This document shows, one piece after another, positions 20,159 through 28,932 of a stretch of DNA of 64,000 bases. The position numbers were made by a program, and so were the translations under genes. Under the pieces are notes generated by a model, which was not told the origin of the DNA, did not search any database, and saw nothing but the letters and a program-made list of their open reading frames with translations. The stretch is from Streptomyces erythrochromogenes (GTDB lineage: Bacteria; Actinomycetota; Actinomycetes; Streptomycetales; Streptomycetaceae): the NCBI RefSeq assembly GCF_036170895.1, contig NZ_CP108036.1:2790001-2854000 (forward strand), read 5' to 3'. How positions within the stretch are numbered: the stretch's first letter is position 1; every line of letters starts with the position of its first letter.

Positions 20159-20521
20159 CTGCCCATTTAAGAGGTGGATAGCCCGGAAGGTAATGATTGA
20201 CCCATTTCGGGACGTTCACCGAAGGGGCGGATCGGGCGGCCCATCCGCCGCGTGATCAACGATTTACTCAGAGCAGTCGATAGTTATTCATCGAATGCGA
20301 GGCCCGTGGCTCACCTCGCCTAGGATTTAGCTAGAAAGTCTTATGATTTGCACACTTATGTCCAAGTAGGGACTTTTGGCGTTCGAGCCCTCGTCTGTCA
20401 TAGTCGAAACCACGACTTCCCATTGACCCGAGCGAAGTCACCACGCCGAGGATCACACCCCCTTCGATCCTCGGCGCACCCATGAAGCCCCCACAGCGCC
20501 CCACGCGGCGAGCCGGGGGCT
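20159..20521. other. AT-richer intergenic region between deacetylase and HATPase genes
   Basis: 363 bp. About 20230-20420 is clearly richer in A+T than anything nearby, with tracts such as CGATTTACTCAG and GGATTTAGCTAGAAAG. No gene with a start and ribosome binding site is visible. It must contain the leftward promoter of the deacetylase-propeller unit. The right end holds two hairpins that probably terminate the HATPase gene. Confidence 0.45.
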
Positions 20522-20523
20522 TC
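20444..20523 (-). terminator. Two tandem hairpins at the 3' end of the HATPase gene
   Basis: Hairpin A: GAAGCCCCC (20484-20492) pairs with GGGGGCTTC (20515-20523), overlapping the stop codon. Hairpin B: CGCCGAGGATC (20444-20454) pairs with GATCCTCGGCG (20466-20476), 11 bp perfect. Reading leftward both follow the gene end at once. Confidence 0.6.
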
Positions 20524-21034
20524 AGGCGTTCTGGCGGTCGGCGACCCGCATCTCGAACCAGGTGATCTTGCCGCGCGGCAGCAGGTCGGCACCCCAGCGG
20601 TCGGACAGCTTGTCGACGAGGAAGAGGCCGCGGCCGGTGGTGTCCAGTTCGTGGACCGGCATCAGGCAGGGCAGCCCGCGCGAGGGATCGCGCACCTCCA
20701 CCCGGATCCAGCCGCGGCGCCGCAGCATGCGTAAGCCGAAGGAGCGGGCTCCGGTGTGGCGGACCGCGTTGCCGACGAGTTCCGAGACCAGCAGGACGGC
20801 GTGCTCGGAGATCTGCGGAGAGAGGCCCCAGAGGCGGATCACCACGCACTGGGTGAGCCGGCGGGCGGTACTGGCCGACTCCGGCATGGACGGCAGGGTC
20901 ACTTCCGCCTCGGCCGGGTTGCCGTACAACTCCAGCGCCTTGAGGCCCTGTTCCTCCTCGACGGCCGCCGTGAGCCGTACCGCCGAAGCACCGCCGCGCT
21001 GCTGCGGCTGTTCCACACCCTCCAGGCCCGCCAT
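20522..21034 (-). CDS. ATP-binding protein, RsbW/SpoIIAB-like HATPase (anti-sigma regulator type)
   Basis: 170-residue cytoplasmic protein with a single GHKL ATPase domain. The N box is in SELVGNAVRHTG, the G1 region is VEVRDPSRGLP, and the G2 region GRGLFLVDKLSDRWG is complete. An N-terminal extension of about 40 residues precedes it. Streptomyces encode dozens of such proteins; some are anti-sigma kinases, most are uncharacterised. No sigma factor or antagonist lies next to it. I use the ATG at 21034, matching homologues starting MAGLEGVEQP; a GTG at 21088 would add 18 residues. Confidence 0.85.
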   Translation of the reverse strand: MAGLEGVEQPQQRGGASAVRLTAAVEEEQGLKALELYGNPAEAEVTLPSMPESASTARRLTQCVVIRLWGLSPQISEHAVLLVSELVGNAVRHTGARSFGLRMLRRRGWIRVEVRDPSRGLPCLMPVHELDTTGRGLFLVDKLSDRWGADLLPRGKITWFEMRVADRQNA

Positions 21035-21277
21035 GCACCCATCATGGACGGCCCGCCTGCCGCCCCGGGCCGTTCCACAGGAAAACACCCCCCGGATTCA
21101 ACAAATCCAAGGGGGTGCCCTGTCATATGCGGGAGGCAACGAGGCGGCCCGAAAACCGGCCCTGACCTGGCGTGACGCACCGCACGGAAGTGATCACAGC
21201 GAGTTGATCACCGATTCTGCTTAAGCCTGCCTTAAGGCCTGGCTAATCCACCCACAGGGAGGACCGCCCGGCCGGGA

Positions 21278-22045
21278 TCAGACGAACTTCGCCTTGCCCG
21301 GGCCCTCTTCGACGAAGCTGCGCATGCCGCGCTCGCGGTCCTCGGTGGCGAACAGGCCCGCGAACCAGTTGCGTTCGATGGTGAGCCCGGTGTCGATGTC
21401 GGCCTCCAGGCCCGCGTCCACGCACTCCTTCGCGGCGCGCAGCGCGATCGCCGGCCCCTGCGCGAGCTTGGCCGCCCAGGCGTGCGCCTGCTCGTACACC
21501 TCGTCGGCGGGCACCACGCGGTCGACCAGACCCAGGGTGAACGCCTCGTCGGCCTTGACCATGCGGCCCGTGAAGATCAGGTCCTTGGCCCTGGAGGGGC
21601 CGACCAGCCGGGACAGCCGCTGGGTGCCGCCCGCGCCCGGGATCAGGCCGAGGAGGATCTCGGGCTGGCCGAGCTTCGCGTTGTCGGCGGCGATCCGGTA
21701 GTCGGCGCACAGCGCGAGCTCGCAACCGCCGCCCAGCGCATAGCCGGTGATCGCCGCGACGACGGGCTTGGGGATGCGGGCGACGGCGGTGAAGGCGTCC
21801 TGCAGCGCACGGGACCGGACGACCATCGCCGCATGGTCCATCGTCTGCATCTCCTTGATGTCCGCGCCCGCCGCGAACACCTTCTCGCCGCCGTAGATGA
21901 CGACCGCGCGGACGTCGGCCCGGTCGGTCGCCTCCACCGCGAGCTCGCGCAGCCGGTCCTGGGTGGCGATGTCCAGGGCGTTCATGGGCGGCCGGTCCAG
22001 GCGGATGGTGCCGACGCCTTCGGAGACTTCGAGAGAGATGGTCAT
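21278..22045 (-). CDS. Enoyl-CoA hydratase/isomerase family protein
   Basis: 255-residue crotonase-fold enzyme, probably hydrating trans-2-enoyl-CoA in fatty-acid or related oxidation. The oxyanion-hole segment FAAGADIKEM (58-66) and GYALGGGCELAL are clear. Both catalytic glutamates of true hydratases are present: Glu109 in GGGCELA and Glu129 in GQPEILLG. The C-terminal helix (FATEDRERGMRSFVEEGPGK) is complete, and length is normal. It is a single-gene unit between two oppositely handled neighbours, and ATG 22045 is the obvious start. Substrate chain length cannot be read. Confidence 0.92.
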   Translation of the reverse strand: MTISLEVSEGVGTIRLDRPPMNALDIATQDRLRELAVEATDRADVRAVVIYGGEKVFAAGADIKEMQTMDHAAMVVRSRALQDAFTAVARIPKPVVAAITGYALGGGCELALCADYRIAADNAKLGQPEILLGLIPGAGGTQRLSRLVGPSRAKDLIFTGRMVKADEAFTLGLVDRVVPADEVYEQAHAWAAKLAQGPAIALRAAKECVDAGLEADIDTGLTIERNWFAGLFATEDRERGMRSFVEEGPGKAKFV

Positions 22046-22075
22046 ACGGGCCAGGTTAGCGTCGGTTAACGTGAA

Positions 22076-22110
22076 GTGGCCCGGTGCTGTGGGTCACAGC
22101 ACCGGGCCAC
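22076..22110 (-). terminator. Terminator after the first lipoprotein L,D-transpeptidase
   Basis: Perfect 16-bp stem GTGGCCCGGTGCTGTG / CACAGCACCGGGCCAC with a 3-nt loop, 32 bp beyond the stop at 22142. It separates that gene from the enoyl-CoA hydratase gene. Confidence 0.78.
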
Positions 22111-22141
22111 CCGGATCGCGTGCGCGGCGTACGCGGAACGG

Positions 22142-23383
22142 CTACTTGATCCACTCCGCCCACGGCATGTTCCAGCCGTTGAGGCCGTTGTCCGGGGCGA
22201 TCTGCTTGTCCTTGGAGTTCTTCACGACGACCACGTCACCGATCAGCGACTCGTCGAAGAACCAGGCCGCGGGCTGCTTGGAGTCGCCCGCGCCGCGGAC
22301 GTCCTTGAGGCCGATGCAGCCGTGGCTGACGTTCGCCGAGCCGAAGGTGCCCGCGGAGGCCCAGTAGTTGCCGTGCACGAACGTGCCCGACTGCGACAGG
22401 CGCATGGCGTGCGGGACGTCGGAGATGTCGTACTCGCCGCCGAAGCCGACGGTCGCGCCGTTCATCCGCGTGACCTTGTACTTCTCGCTGATGACCATCT
22501 GGCCGTTGTAGGTCGTGGTCGACGGGGCGCCCGCGGTGATCGGGACGTCCTTGAGGACCTGGCCGTCACGGACGACCTGCATCGTGTGCGCGGCCGCGTC
22601 GACCGTCGAGACCTGGGAACGGCCGATGGTGAAGGTGACCGTGCGGGTCTGCTTGCCGTAGACCCCCGGGCGGCCCTCGACGCCGTCGAGGGCGAGCTTG
22701 ACGGTGACCTTGGTGCCCGCGGCCCAGTAGTTCTCGGGGCGGAAGTCGAGGCGGTCGTTGCCGAACCAGTGGCCCTCGATCGGCACGGCCGGCTCGGCCG
22801 TCACGGTGATGGCCTTCTCGACGGCCTCGGGGTTGGTGATCCCACGGGTGAAGTTGATCGAGACGGGCATGCCCACGCCGACGGTCGAGCCGTCCTCGGG
22901 CGTGTAGTGGCCCACGAAGGTGTTGGTCGGGGTCAGGGTCGTGAAGGTGGTGTCCTTGGCGGACTCCCGGCCGGCCTCGTCCTTGGCGACCGCGTGCACC
23001 TTGTACTCGGTGGCCGAGGCCAGGTGGCGGGCCGGCTCCCAGCTCGCGCCGTCGTCGGAGAGCTTGCCCTCGACCGCGTTGCCCTTGGTGTCGGCGACGG
23101 TCACCGTGCTGAGCTTGCCGCCGGTGCTCGTGATCTTCAGGACGCCGCTCGTGGCGACCTCCTTGGCCCCGTCGTCGGGCTTGACGCTCACGACGGCCTT
23201 CGAAGCCTCGGTACCGGTCTTGCCGCCACCCCCGGCGTTGTCGCCGCCGCTGCCGTTGCTGTTGCCGCCGCCACCGCCACTGCAGGCGGTGGTGAACAGC
23301 AGGGCCGCTCCCAGCAGCAGGGCCGGCAGGCCCGTCCGGGCGCGGCCGCGTATCGGCTGCAGGTTCACTCGTGTTCTCCCCAT
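22142..23383 (-). CDS. L,D-transpeptidase lipoprotein with Ig-like domains (Ldt 1)
   Basis: 413-residue envelope enzyme expected to make 3-3 cross-links in peptidoglycan. A signal peptide ends in FTTACSGGGGG, so it is probably lipid-anchored. A Gly/Ser/Asn linker precedes two Ig-like modules (about 60-170 and 170-260), as in mycobacterial LdtMt2. The YkuD catalytic domain follows, with HAMRLSQSGTFVHGNYW and the active-site motif SHGCIGL, nucleophile Cys356. A C-terminal helix ends NMPWAEWIK. The ATG at 23383 follows GCGGGGGAC. A paralogue lies at 27530; the two share domain order and most motifs. Confidence 0.92.
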   Translation of the reverse strand: MGRTRVNLQPIRGRARTGLPALLLGAALLFTTACSGGGGGNSNGSGGDNAGGGGKTGTEASKAVVSVKPDDGAKEVATSGVLKITSTGGKLSTVTVADTKGNAVEGKLSDDGASWEPARHLASATEYKVHAVAKDEAGRESAKDTTFTTLTPTNTFVGHYTPEDGSTVGVGMPVSINFTRGITNPEAVEKAITVTAEPAVPIEGHWFGNDRLDFRPENYWAAGTKVTVKLALDGVEGRPGVYGKQTRTVTFTIGRSQVSTVDAAAHTMQVVRDGQVLKDVPITAGAPSTTTYNGQMVISEKYKVTRMNGATVGFGGEYDISDVPHAMRLSQSGTFVHGNYWASAGTFGSANVSHGCIGLKDVRGAGDSKQPAAWFFDESLIGDVVVVKNSKDKQIAPDNGLNGWNMPWAEWIK

Positions 23384-23507
23384 GTCCCCCGCGCGCGGAC
23401 TGTCGCGCGCATGTCGACAGGAAATCACACGGGAGGATCACGATGAGCCACGGTCTTGTCACCGTTCCGTCCCAAGTGCCGCGAAACGGCGGGGACGGCT
23501 TGCGGGG

Positions 23508-24215
23508 TCAGTCCTCGGTGCCCGGCTTGGTGCCCCAGACGTAGACGGCGTCGCCCTCGGCGAGCAGGTCCCAGAGGCGTTTCGCGTCCGGTTCGGTGAG
23601 GTTGACGCAGCCTGCGGAACCACCCGTTGTGTAAAGGGATCCGGGGGATCCGTGCAGGGCCTGGCCCCCGTCGAAGAACTGGGCGTGCGGCATGGGCGTG
23701 CCGTAGAGCGTGGAGACGTGGTCCTTGCTGCGCCAGTACACATCGTGCCAGCCGGTCCGGGTCTCCTGGTAGTCGCGCCCGGTGCGGATGGGCACGGGCG
23801 GGAAGACGATCCTGGCCCCTCTCTGCACCCACAGCAGCTGGCGCTCCAGGTCCACACACGTGACGCGATGTTCGCGTTCGGGGCACTCGCCCGCGGCGTT
23901 GGGGTCGGGACGGGCCGTGACGACGAGCATCGTGCGGTAGGTGGCGACGCCCGGGTAGCCGTCGGCGGGGCTGACGCCGTTCGTGCGTTGGAAGGCGCGG
24001 ACGGCGTGGCAGTCCGCGGTGGACTGCACCCCGTCGACCGGCCGGCCCAGGTGGTCCTCCAGCTCCCGCTGGTAGGGGCCGGTGCCCGCCACGCACGCGT
24101 TCTCCGGTTCTGCCGGGGCGGCCACCGCCGGGGACGGGAGCGGGACCGCCAGTGCGAGCAGGGCGCCGAACACGGTCATCCGCGCCACCCGGCCGATCCC
24201 CTGACGTACGGCCAT
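23508..24215 (-). CDS. L,D-transpeptidase family protein with peptidoglycan-binding-like N-terminus (Ldt 2)
   Basis: 235-residue secreted protein. The signal peptide is MAVRQGIGRVARMTVFGALL and following residues to about PAVAAPA. A PG_binding_1-like module (YQRELEDHLGRPVDGVQSTA ... AFQRTNGVSPADG) leads into a YkuD domain with HGSPGSLYTTGG and nucleophile Cys203. The active-site motif reads SAGCVNL rather than SHGC; I recall this variant in other Streptomyces members. Substrate cross-link type is not predictable. ATG 24215 follows GGAGGAGGCCCGG. It is the middle of three transpeptidase genes on this strand. Confidence 0.88.
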   Translation of the reverse strand: MAVRQGIGRVARMTVFGALLALAVPLPSPAVAAPAEPENACVAGTGPYQRELEDHLGRPVDGVQSTADCHAVRAFQRTNGVSPADGYPGVATYRTMLVVTARPDPNAAGECPEREHRVTCVDLERQLLWVQRGARIVFPPVPIRTGRDYQETRTGWHDVYWRSKDHVSTLYGTPMPHAQFFDGGQALHGSPGSLYTTGGSAGCVNLTEPDAKRLWDLLAEGDAVYVWGTKPGTED

Positions 24216-24312
24216 CCGGGCCTCCTCCGGTCCGTGAACGCGACGGTCACGGACCAGCCAACCCGTCGGGCCGCGGTACGGCTCGCGCTGCTGCGCCGCC
24301 GGGGTGAGGAGG

Positions 24313-25152
24313 TCACTCCAGCGGCGCACCGGCGCGTACGGTCCGGGCCCGGCGGCCGTCGTTCCCGCCCACGGTGGGGATCTGCTCGGCACGCTTGTTG
24401 TAGACCGTGACGACGAGTCTGCGGCCGGATGCGCCGTCCAGCCGCCAGGGGCCCGCCACCGGGTTCTTCGGCAGCACGTAGCCCTCGGGGACGTCCTTCT
24501 CGACCAGGAAGTACGCCCCGTCGGCGAGCCCCTCGAAGTCGCACGTACCGTCGGTGTCGGTGGCGCAGCCGGGCCTCGCACGATGGTCGGCGTCCACGCC
24601 CGCGGTCTGCAGGCCGGTGGTGCCGTTGGTCTCCTTCCAGATCTGGAACACCGCGCCGTGCAACGGCGCACCGGTCTTCCCGTCCCTCTTGCGGACCCGG
24701 ATCCCGCCGCCGTACGCCGCGTCCCGCCGGCGGCCGGGGACGTTGACGATGATCCCCTCCCGGGCGGCGCCCTCGCCCAGGTCGAAGCCGGCGAACGGTT
24801 CGTCGGGCCGGTCGTAGCCGGCGGGGACCTCGACCTGCACCGCGTAGTACGTCTCGCCGGTCGGCAGCTCCACCGAGCAGACGCCCTTCGCGTCGGTCAC
24901 GCAGACGGCGTCGTGCCGCTCGTCGGCGTCCTGACCGCTGCTCTGGAGGCCGGCCCGGTCGTTGGCCTCGCGCCACAGCTCGAACCGGGCCCCGGACAGG
25001 GGTGTTCCGGTGTCCGCGTCGGTGCTGCGCAGCACCGCCCGGGCGGTTCCGGGCGGTGCCTCGGGCGGAGCGGCACGGGCCGGGGCCGCCGCGGCGAGCA
25101 CCACCGCGGCGGTGAGACCGATGGGCCATGCCCTCATCGTCCTGGCTGTCAT
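24313..25152 (-). CDS. Secreted CnaB/SpaA-like two-domain protein
   Basis: 279 residues: signal peptide (MTARTMRAWPIGLTAAVVLA, then AAAPARA), then two prealbumin-like CnaB domains (about 35-145 and 148-260). Domain 2 keeps the residues for an intramolecular isopeptide bond: Lys in IRVRKRD, Glu in FLVEKDVPEGY and Asn in VVTVYNKR. In domain 1 the matching positions read LRSTD (Lys to Ser) and YYAVQVEVPAGY (Glu to Gln), so that bond cannot form in the usual way. No LPXTG motif or C-terminal membrane anchor is seen. It lies just downstream of a larger protein with three similar domains and is probably cotranscribed. Confidence 0.85.
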   Translation of the reverse strand: MTARTMRAWPIGLTAAVVLAAAAPARAAPPEAPPGTARAVLRSTDADTGTPLSGARFELWREANDRAGLQSSGQDADERHDAVCVTDAKGVCSVELPTGETYYAVQVEVPAGYDRPDEPFAGFDLGEGAAREGIIVNVPGRRRDAAYGGGIRVRKRDGKTGAPLHGAVFQIWKETNGTTGLQTAGVDADHRARPGCATDTDGTCDFEGLADGAYFLVEKDVPEGYVLPKNPVAGPWRLDGASGRRLVVTVYNKRAEQIPTVGGNDGRRARTVRAGAPLE

Positions 25153-25180
25153 GTCGCTCCGTCCGTCGTACGGGCCGGGA

Positions 25181-27394
25181 TCAGGCCCGGGGGCCCTTGG
25201 CGTCCTTCGGGTGCTTGGCGTCCTTCGGGTGCTTGGCGTCCTTCGGGTGCTTCGGGTGCTTGTGGTGCTCGCCCTTGCCCTTGCCGTGGTCGCCCTTGCC
25301 CTTGCCGTGGCCGTCGCGCCGGTTCTGGAGCGTGACCACGAGCCGCCGGTCCGGGGTGGCGCCGTCCAGCCTCAGCGGCCCGGTCACGCGGTCCGCGGGC
25401 AGGGCGTAGCCCTCGGGCACGGCCGTCTCGACGAGGTAGTACCAGCCCTCGGGGAGCCGGCCGAAGTCGCAGGCCCCACCGCGGTCCGTGGCACAGCCGT
25501 CCGCCGCCCGGCGGTCGGCGTTGATGCCGCGGGTCTGGAGGCCGGCGGTGCCGTTGGTCTCCTGCCACACCTCGAACACCGCGCCGCGCAGCGGCCGCCC
25601 GGTCTTGGCGTCCTGCTTCAGGACCCGGATGGAGCCCTCGTACCGCTCGTTCCTCGTGTTCGGGACGGCGACGACGATGCCGTCCGCCACGTCGCCCTCG
25701 GTCAGGTCGAAGCGCGTGACCGGGTCCGCCGGCGGTTCGTATCCGGCCGGGACCGCCGTCTCCCGCCAGTAGTACGTGCGGCCGACCGGCAGCTCCACCG
25801 TGCAGGTGCCCTCGGCGTCGGTCACGCAGGCGCCGTCCAGCCGGGTGTCACCGCCCGGGGTGACGGGCTGGAGCCCGGCGCTGCCGTTGGTCTCCCGCCA
25901 CAGCTCGAACCGCGCGCCGGGCAGCGGCAGGCCCGTCGCCCGGTCCGTCTTGCGCAGCACCACCCGGGCGCCGTCCGGCGGTTCCGGGCTGCGCCGGTTG
26001 TCCGCCTCGTACCGGACGCCCGCCTGCGCGTTCTCGGCCGTCAGGGTCAGCTCGTGGACCGGCTGGGCCGGCACCTCGTACCCGGGGGGCGCCTGGGTCT
26101 CGCGCCAGTAGTACGTGCCGGGCGTCGTGGTCTCCCGGCACAGGCCGCTCGCCGGCGTGGTGCACCCGGTGACGAGGGTGTCGGCGCCCGGGCCGGCGGG
26201 CTGCAGGCCCGCCGCGCCGTTGGTCTCCCGCCACAGCTCGAACTGTGCCCCCGCCAGCGCCGCGCCCGTCTCGGCGTCCCGCTTGAGGACGGAGACCGAG
26301 CCGGTCACCGGGGCCGGGCCGCCGCAGTCGGGCAGGTCTCCGTCGAAGGGGTAGGCGTGGAACTCCTGGCCGCCGCCCCCGCCGGTGTCGCTGCCGTGGG
26401 TGACGGAGCCGGTGGTGAAGAAGCGGCCGTTGATGCCGGGCAGGGTGATCGTGGTCTCGGAGCGCTGCTGCCCCATCAGGAAGCTGCCCTGGAACTGGCC
26501 GCCGCCGGTCAGCCGCACGGTGGTGGCGTCGGGGAAGTTCCACAGCAGGCGGTCGCGGTAGGCGTTCAGGGGGTCGGTGTCCGCGATGCCGCCGCTGTAG
26601 GTGTTGATCGTGCGGGCGGCACCCAGCACGTTCACCAGGACGGTGGCCGTGGCCGGGATGCGGGCGAACCGGATGCCCTGCTGGCCGCCCCCGTTGCCGA
26701 CGAGGTTCGCGTCGACGTTGAAGACCTGGAGCGCGGAGGTGCCGTCGCCGGTGAACACGGTCTCGAATCCGCTGTTGACGACGGTGCCGGTGGCCGGGCG
26801 CGGCTGCCCGCCGACCCGGGCGTAGCACTGGCTGGCGGCGCTGAGCCGGTCGCGCAGTCCGGCGTACGGGGCGACGGCGGCGGGGTCCGGGACCAGGCGG
26901 CCGGAGACGACCCCGGTGACGGCGCCCGCATGGCGGATCACCCCGCCGTCGGCGAGGAGGCGTTCGCCCTGGGCGACGGTGACGCCTGCGCCGGTGGTGA
27001 GGAAGTCGGCCCCGTCGGGCGGCGGGACGAGCGATCCGGCACCGACGATCCCGACGTTGTAGCGGCTGTCGCCGCCCGCCAGCTTGTCCTGGTCGAAGCC
27101 GCCGAGGACGACGAGGCGGCCCTCGGCCTCGGAGGCCCGTCCCCGGACCCGGAAGTCGCCGCCGGCGAAGATGTTGATGCCGTTGTCGCGGCCGCGCAGG
27201 ACGCCGTCGCTGTTGATCGGCGGGTACGGGTCCGGGCAGCGGCCCGGGACGCACGGACCCAGCCCGTCGGGCAACGGCGCCCGGGCGGCCGCCACCGGCC
27301 GGTCGGCGCCGGGTCCGGCGGCGACGGCCGTGGGGGCCGCGGCGGCCAGCACGGCGCCGACCGCGAGCCCGAGGGTCCACTTCCTTGCTGACAT
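25181..27394 (-). CDS. Choice-of-anchor A domain protein with three CnaB/SpaA domains and a basic repeat tail
   Basis: 737 residues. Signal peptide to about residue 25 (TAVAAGPGA). Residues 40-355 are a choice-of-anchor A region ([20 protein letters not shown] ... [14 protein letters not shown] ... [11 protein letters not shown] ... TVLVNVLG ... WNFPDAT). Three CnaB domains follow at about 363-470, 475-582 and 586-692; each retains Lys (VLKRD, LRKTD, VLKQD), Glu ([33 protein letters not shown]) and Asn, so all three could form isopeptide bonds. The last 43 residues are Lys/His/Gly/Pro-rich with KHPKDA repeats. There is no LPXTG, so attachment is unexplained. Probably a surface adhesin or scaffold. 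Confidence 0.87.
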   Translation of the reverse strand: MSARKWTLGLAVGAVLAAAAPTAVAAGPGADRPVAAARAPLPDGLGPCVPGRCPDPYPPINSDGVLRGRDNGINIFAGGDFRVRGRASEAEGRLVVLGGFDQDKLAGGDSRYNVGIVGAGSLVPPPDGADFLTTGAGVTVAQGERLLADGGVIRHAGAVTGVVSGRLVPDPAAVAPYAGLRDRLSAASQCYARVGGQPRPATGTVVNSGFETVFTGDGTSALQVFNVDANLVGNGGGQQGIRFARIPATATVLVNVLGAARTINTYSGGIADTDPLNAYRDRLLWNFPDATTVRLTGGGQFQGSFLMGQQRSETTITLPGINGRFFTTGSVTHGSDTGGGGGQEFHAYPFDGDLPDCGGPAPVTGSVSVLKRDAETGAALAGAQFELWRETNGAAGLQPAGPGADTLVTGCTTPASGLCRETTTPGTYYWRETQAPPGYEVPAQPVHELTLTAENAQAGVRYEADNRRSPEPPDGARVVLRKTDRATGLPLPGARFELWRETNGSAGLQPVTPGGDTRLDGACVTDAEGTCTVELPVGRTYYWRETAVPAGYEPPADPVTRFDLTEGDVADGIVVAVPNTRNERYEGSIRVLKQDAKTGRPLRGAVFEVWQETNGTAGLQTRGINADRRAADGCATDRGGACDFGRLPEGWYYLVETAVPEGYALPADRVTGPLRLDGATPDRRLVVTLQNRRDGHGKGKGDHGKGKGEHHKHPKHPKDAKHPKDAKHPKDAKGPRA
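25199..25254. repeat. 18-bp tandem repeat encoding the KHPKDA tail
   Basis: About three copies of an 18-bp unit (GGCGTCCTTCGGGTGCTT on the plus strand) encode KHPKDA repeats near the C-terminus of the 737-residue protein. A related 21-24 bp G/K-rich duplication lies just upstream in the gene ([14 protein letters not shown]). Copy number may vary between strains by slippage. Confidence 0.8.
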
Positions 27395-27529
27395 GACGCT
27401 CCGTCCGTTCCGTGCTGCCCTGAGGTGCCCTGACAGGCTGGGGGCAGGGGTCGGCGGGGCGGGGCGCGGACACTCTCGGCTACGGCATTCCGATCACACG
27501 AGTCACTCTTGCGGGGGGTCGTGCGCCGT

Positions 27530-28759
27530 TCAGGCGACGGCGGAGCCGGCCACCCAGTCCGCCCAGGACATGTTCCAGCCGCCCAGCCCGTTGTCGGCGG
27601 CGACCGTCTTGTCCTGCGAGTTGACGACCTCGACCACGTCCCCGATCAGGGTCCGGTCGAAGAACCACCCCGCCGGGGTGTCGGAGCCGCCGCCCTTGTC
27701 GTCGCGCAGGCCCACGCAGCCGTGGCTGACGTTGGTGCTGCCGAAGGTGTCGGGGCTGGACCAGTAGTTCCCGTGCAGGAAGGTCCCGGAGTTGGTCAGC
27801 CGCATGGCGTGCGGGACGTCGGGGATGTCGTACTCGCCGCCGAACCCGACGGTCTGGCCGTTCATCCGGGTGACGTCGAAGAGCTCCATCACCACCATCT
27901 TGCCGTTGTAGGTGGTGGTCTTGGGCGCTCCGGCGCTGATCGGCACGGTCGACAGCAGCTCCCCGTCCCGGCGGACCTCCATGGTGTGGGCGGCCGCGTC
28001 CACGGTGGAGATCTGGGAGCGCCCGACGGTGAAGGTGATCGTCTTGGACTGGATCCCGTACGAGCCGGGGGCGCCCTCGACGTCGCGCAGGGCCATCTGG
28101 ACGGTGACCTTGGTCCCGGGCTTCCAGTACTGCTTGGGCCGGAAGTCGAGGCGTTCCTTGCCGAACCAGTGGCCGACGACCTCCACGGCCGGGTCGGAGG
28201 TGACCCGGATGGCGCGCTCCACCTCGGCGCGCTGTTCGATGGCTCGGCTGAACTTGAAGGAGACGATCATGCCGGTGCCGACGGTGGAGCGGTGCTCCGG
28301 CTTGAAGTAGCCGATGAACCGTTCCTCGGGGACGTAGGTGGTGAAGGTGGTGCGGCGGGCCTGGCGGCGGTTGTGCCCGTCGAGGGCGACGGCGTCCACC
28401 GTGTACTTGGCGGCGAGGGCGAGCCGCCCGGCCTGCGGGGTGGGGCTCCAGCTGAGCCCGTCGGCGGCGATGGCGCCGGGGACCTCCTCCTGCTGCGCGT
28501 CCTCCACCTTGGTCACCTTGACCCGCTCCAGCCGCCCCTCGGGGACGGTGACCGTCAGCCGCCCGTCGGCCGGCACGCCCTTGGCATTGTCGGCGGGGGT
28601 GATGCGGATGGCTTCGTCCGGCGAGCGGACTCTGCCGGGGAGCTGGATCTCGACGGGCGATTTGCCGTCCTGGGTGCAGCCTGCCGCCCCGCCCAGCAGG
28701 CCCGCCCACACCGCCACGGCGGCCAAGCCCGCCCCTGCCCGCCTCGTCAGAAGTGTCAC
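27530..28759 (-). CDS. L,D-transpeptidase lipoprotein with Ig-like domains (Ldt 3)
   Basis: 409-residue paralogue of the gene at 22142. The signal region VAVWAGLLGGAAGCTQDG gives a good lipobox (AAGC). Two Ig-like modules are followed by the YkuD domain (HAMRLTNSGTFLHGNYW, then VSHGCVGL with nucleophile Cys348) and a C-terminal NMSWADWV helix. It would form 3-3 cross-links or attach substrates to peptidoglycan. GTG 28759 has GGAGGGAAC immediately upstream; the longer in-frame reading lacks signal-peptide character. It is divergent from glgX across 173 bp and upstream of the CnaB genes on the same strand. Confidence 0.92.
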   Translation of the reverse strand: MTLLTRRAGAGLAAVAVWAGLLGGAAGCTQDGKSPVEIQLPGRVRSPDEAIRITPADNAKGVPADGRLTVTVPEGRLERVKVTKVEDAQQEEVPGAIAADGLSWSPTPQAGRLALAAKYTVDAVALDGHNRRQARRTTFTTYVPEERFIGYFKPEHRSTVGTGMIVSFKFSRAIEQRAEVERAIRVTSDPAVEVVGHWFGKERLDFRPKQYWKPGTKVTVQMALRDVEGAPGSYGIQSKTITFTVGRSQISTVDAAAHTMEVRRDGELLSTVPISAGAPKTTTYNGKMVVMELFDVTRMNGQTVGFGGEYDIPDVPHAMRLTNSGTFLHGNYWSSPDTFGSTNVSHGCVGLRDDKGGGSDTPAGWFFDRTLIGDVVEVVNSQDKTVAADNGLGGWNMSWADWVAGSAVA

Positions 28760-28932
28760 GTTCCCTCCAACGACCGGGCCCTCCGGGGGAAACGTGAGCG
28801 CGGGCCACGTTCCGGGCAGAACAGTCCGGGCAGAACAGTGGGAAGGACCAGACGGGGGCGGGCCCGGGCCGGGACGCCGGGGCCACATACTCCCCTCCCC
28901 CCGCCGGTACCGAAGAGCCGTGGAGGCGGGCA

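Noticed and set aside
24216..24671. Longer N-terminus for the middle L,D-transpeptidase
   Set aside because: It would read through the CnaB gene in a wrong frame. ATG 24215 has GGAGGAGG and a signal peptide.
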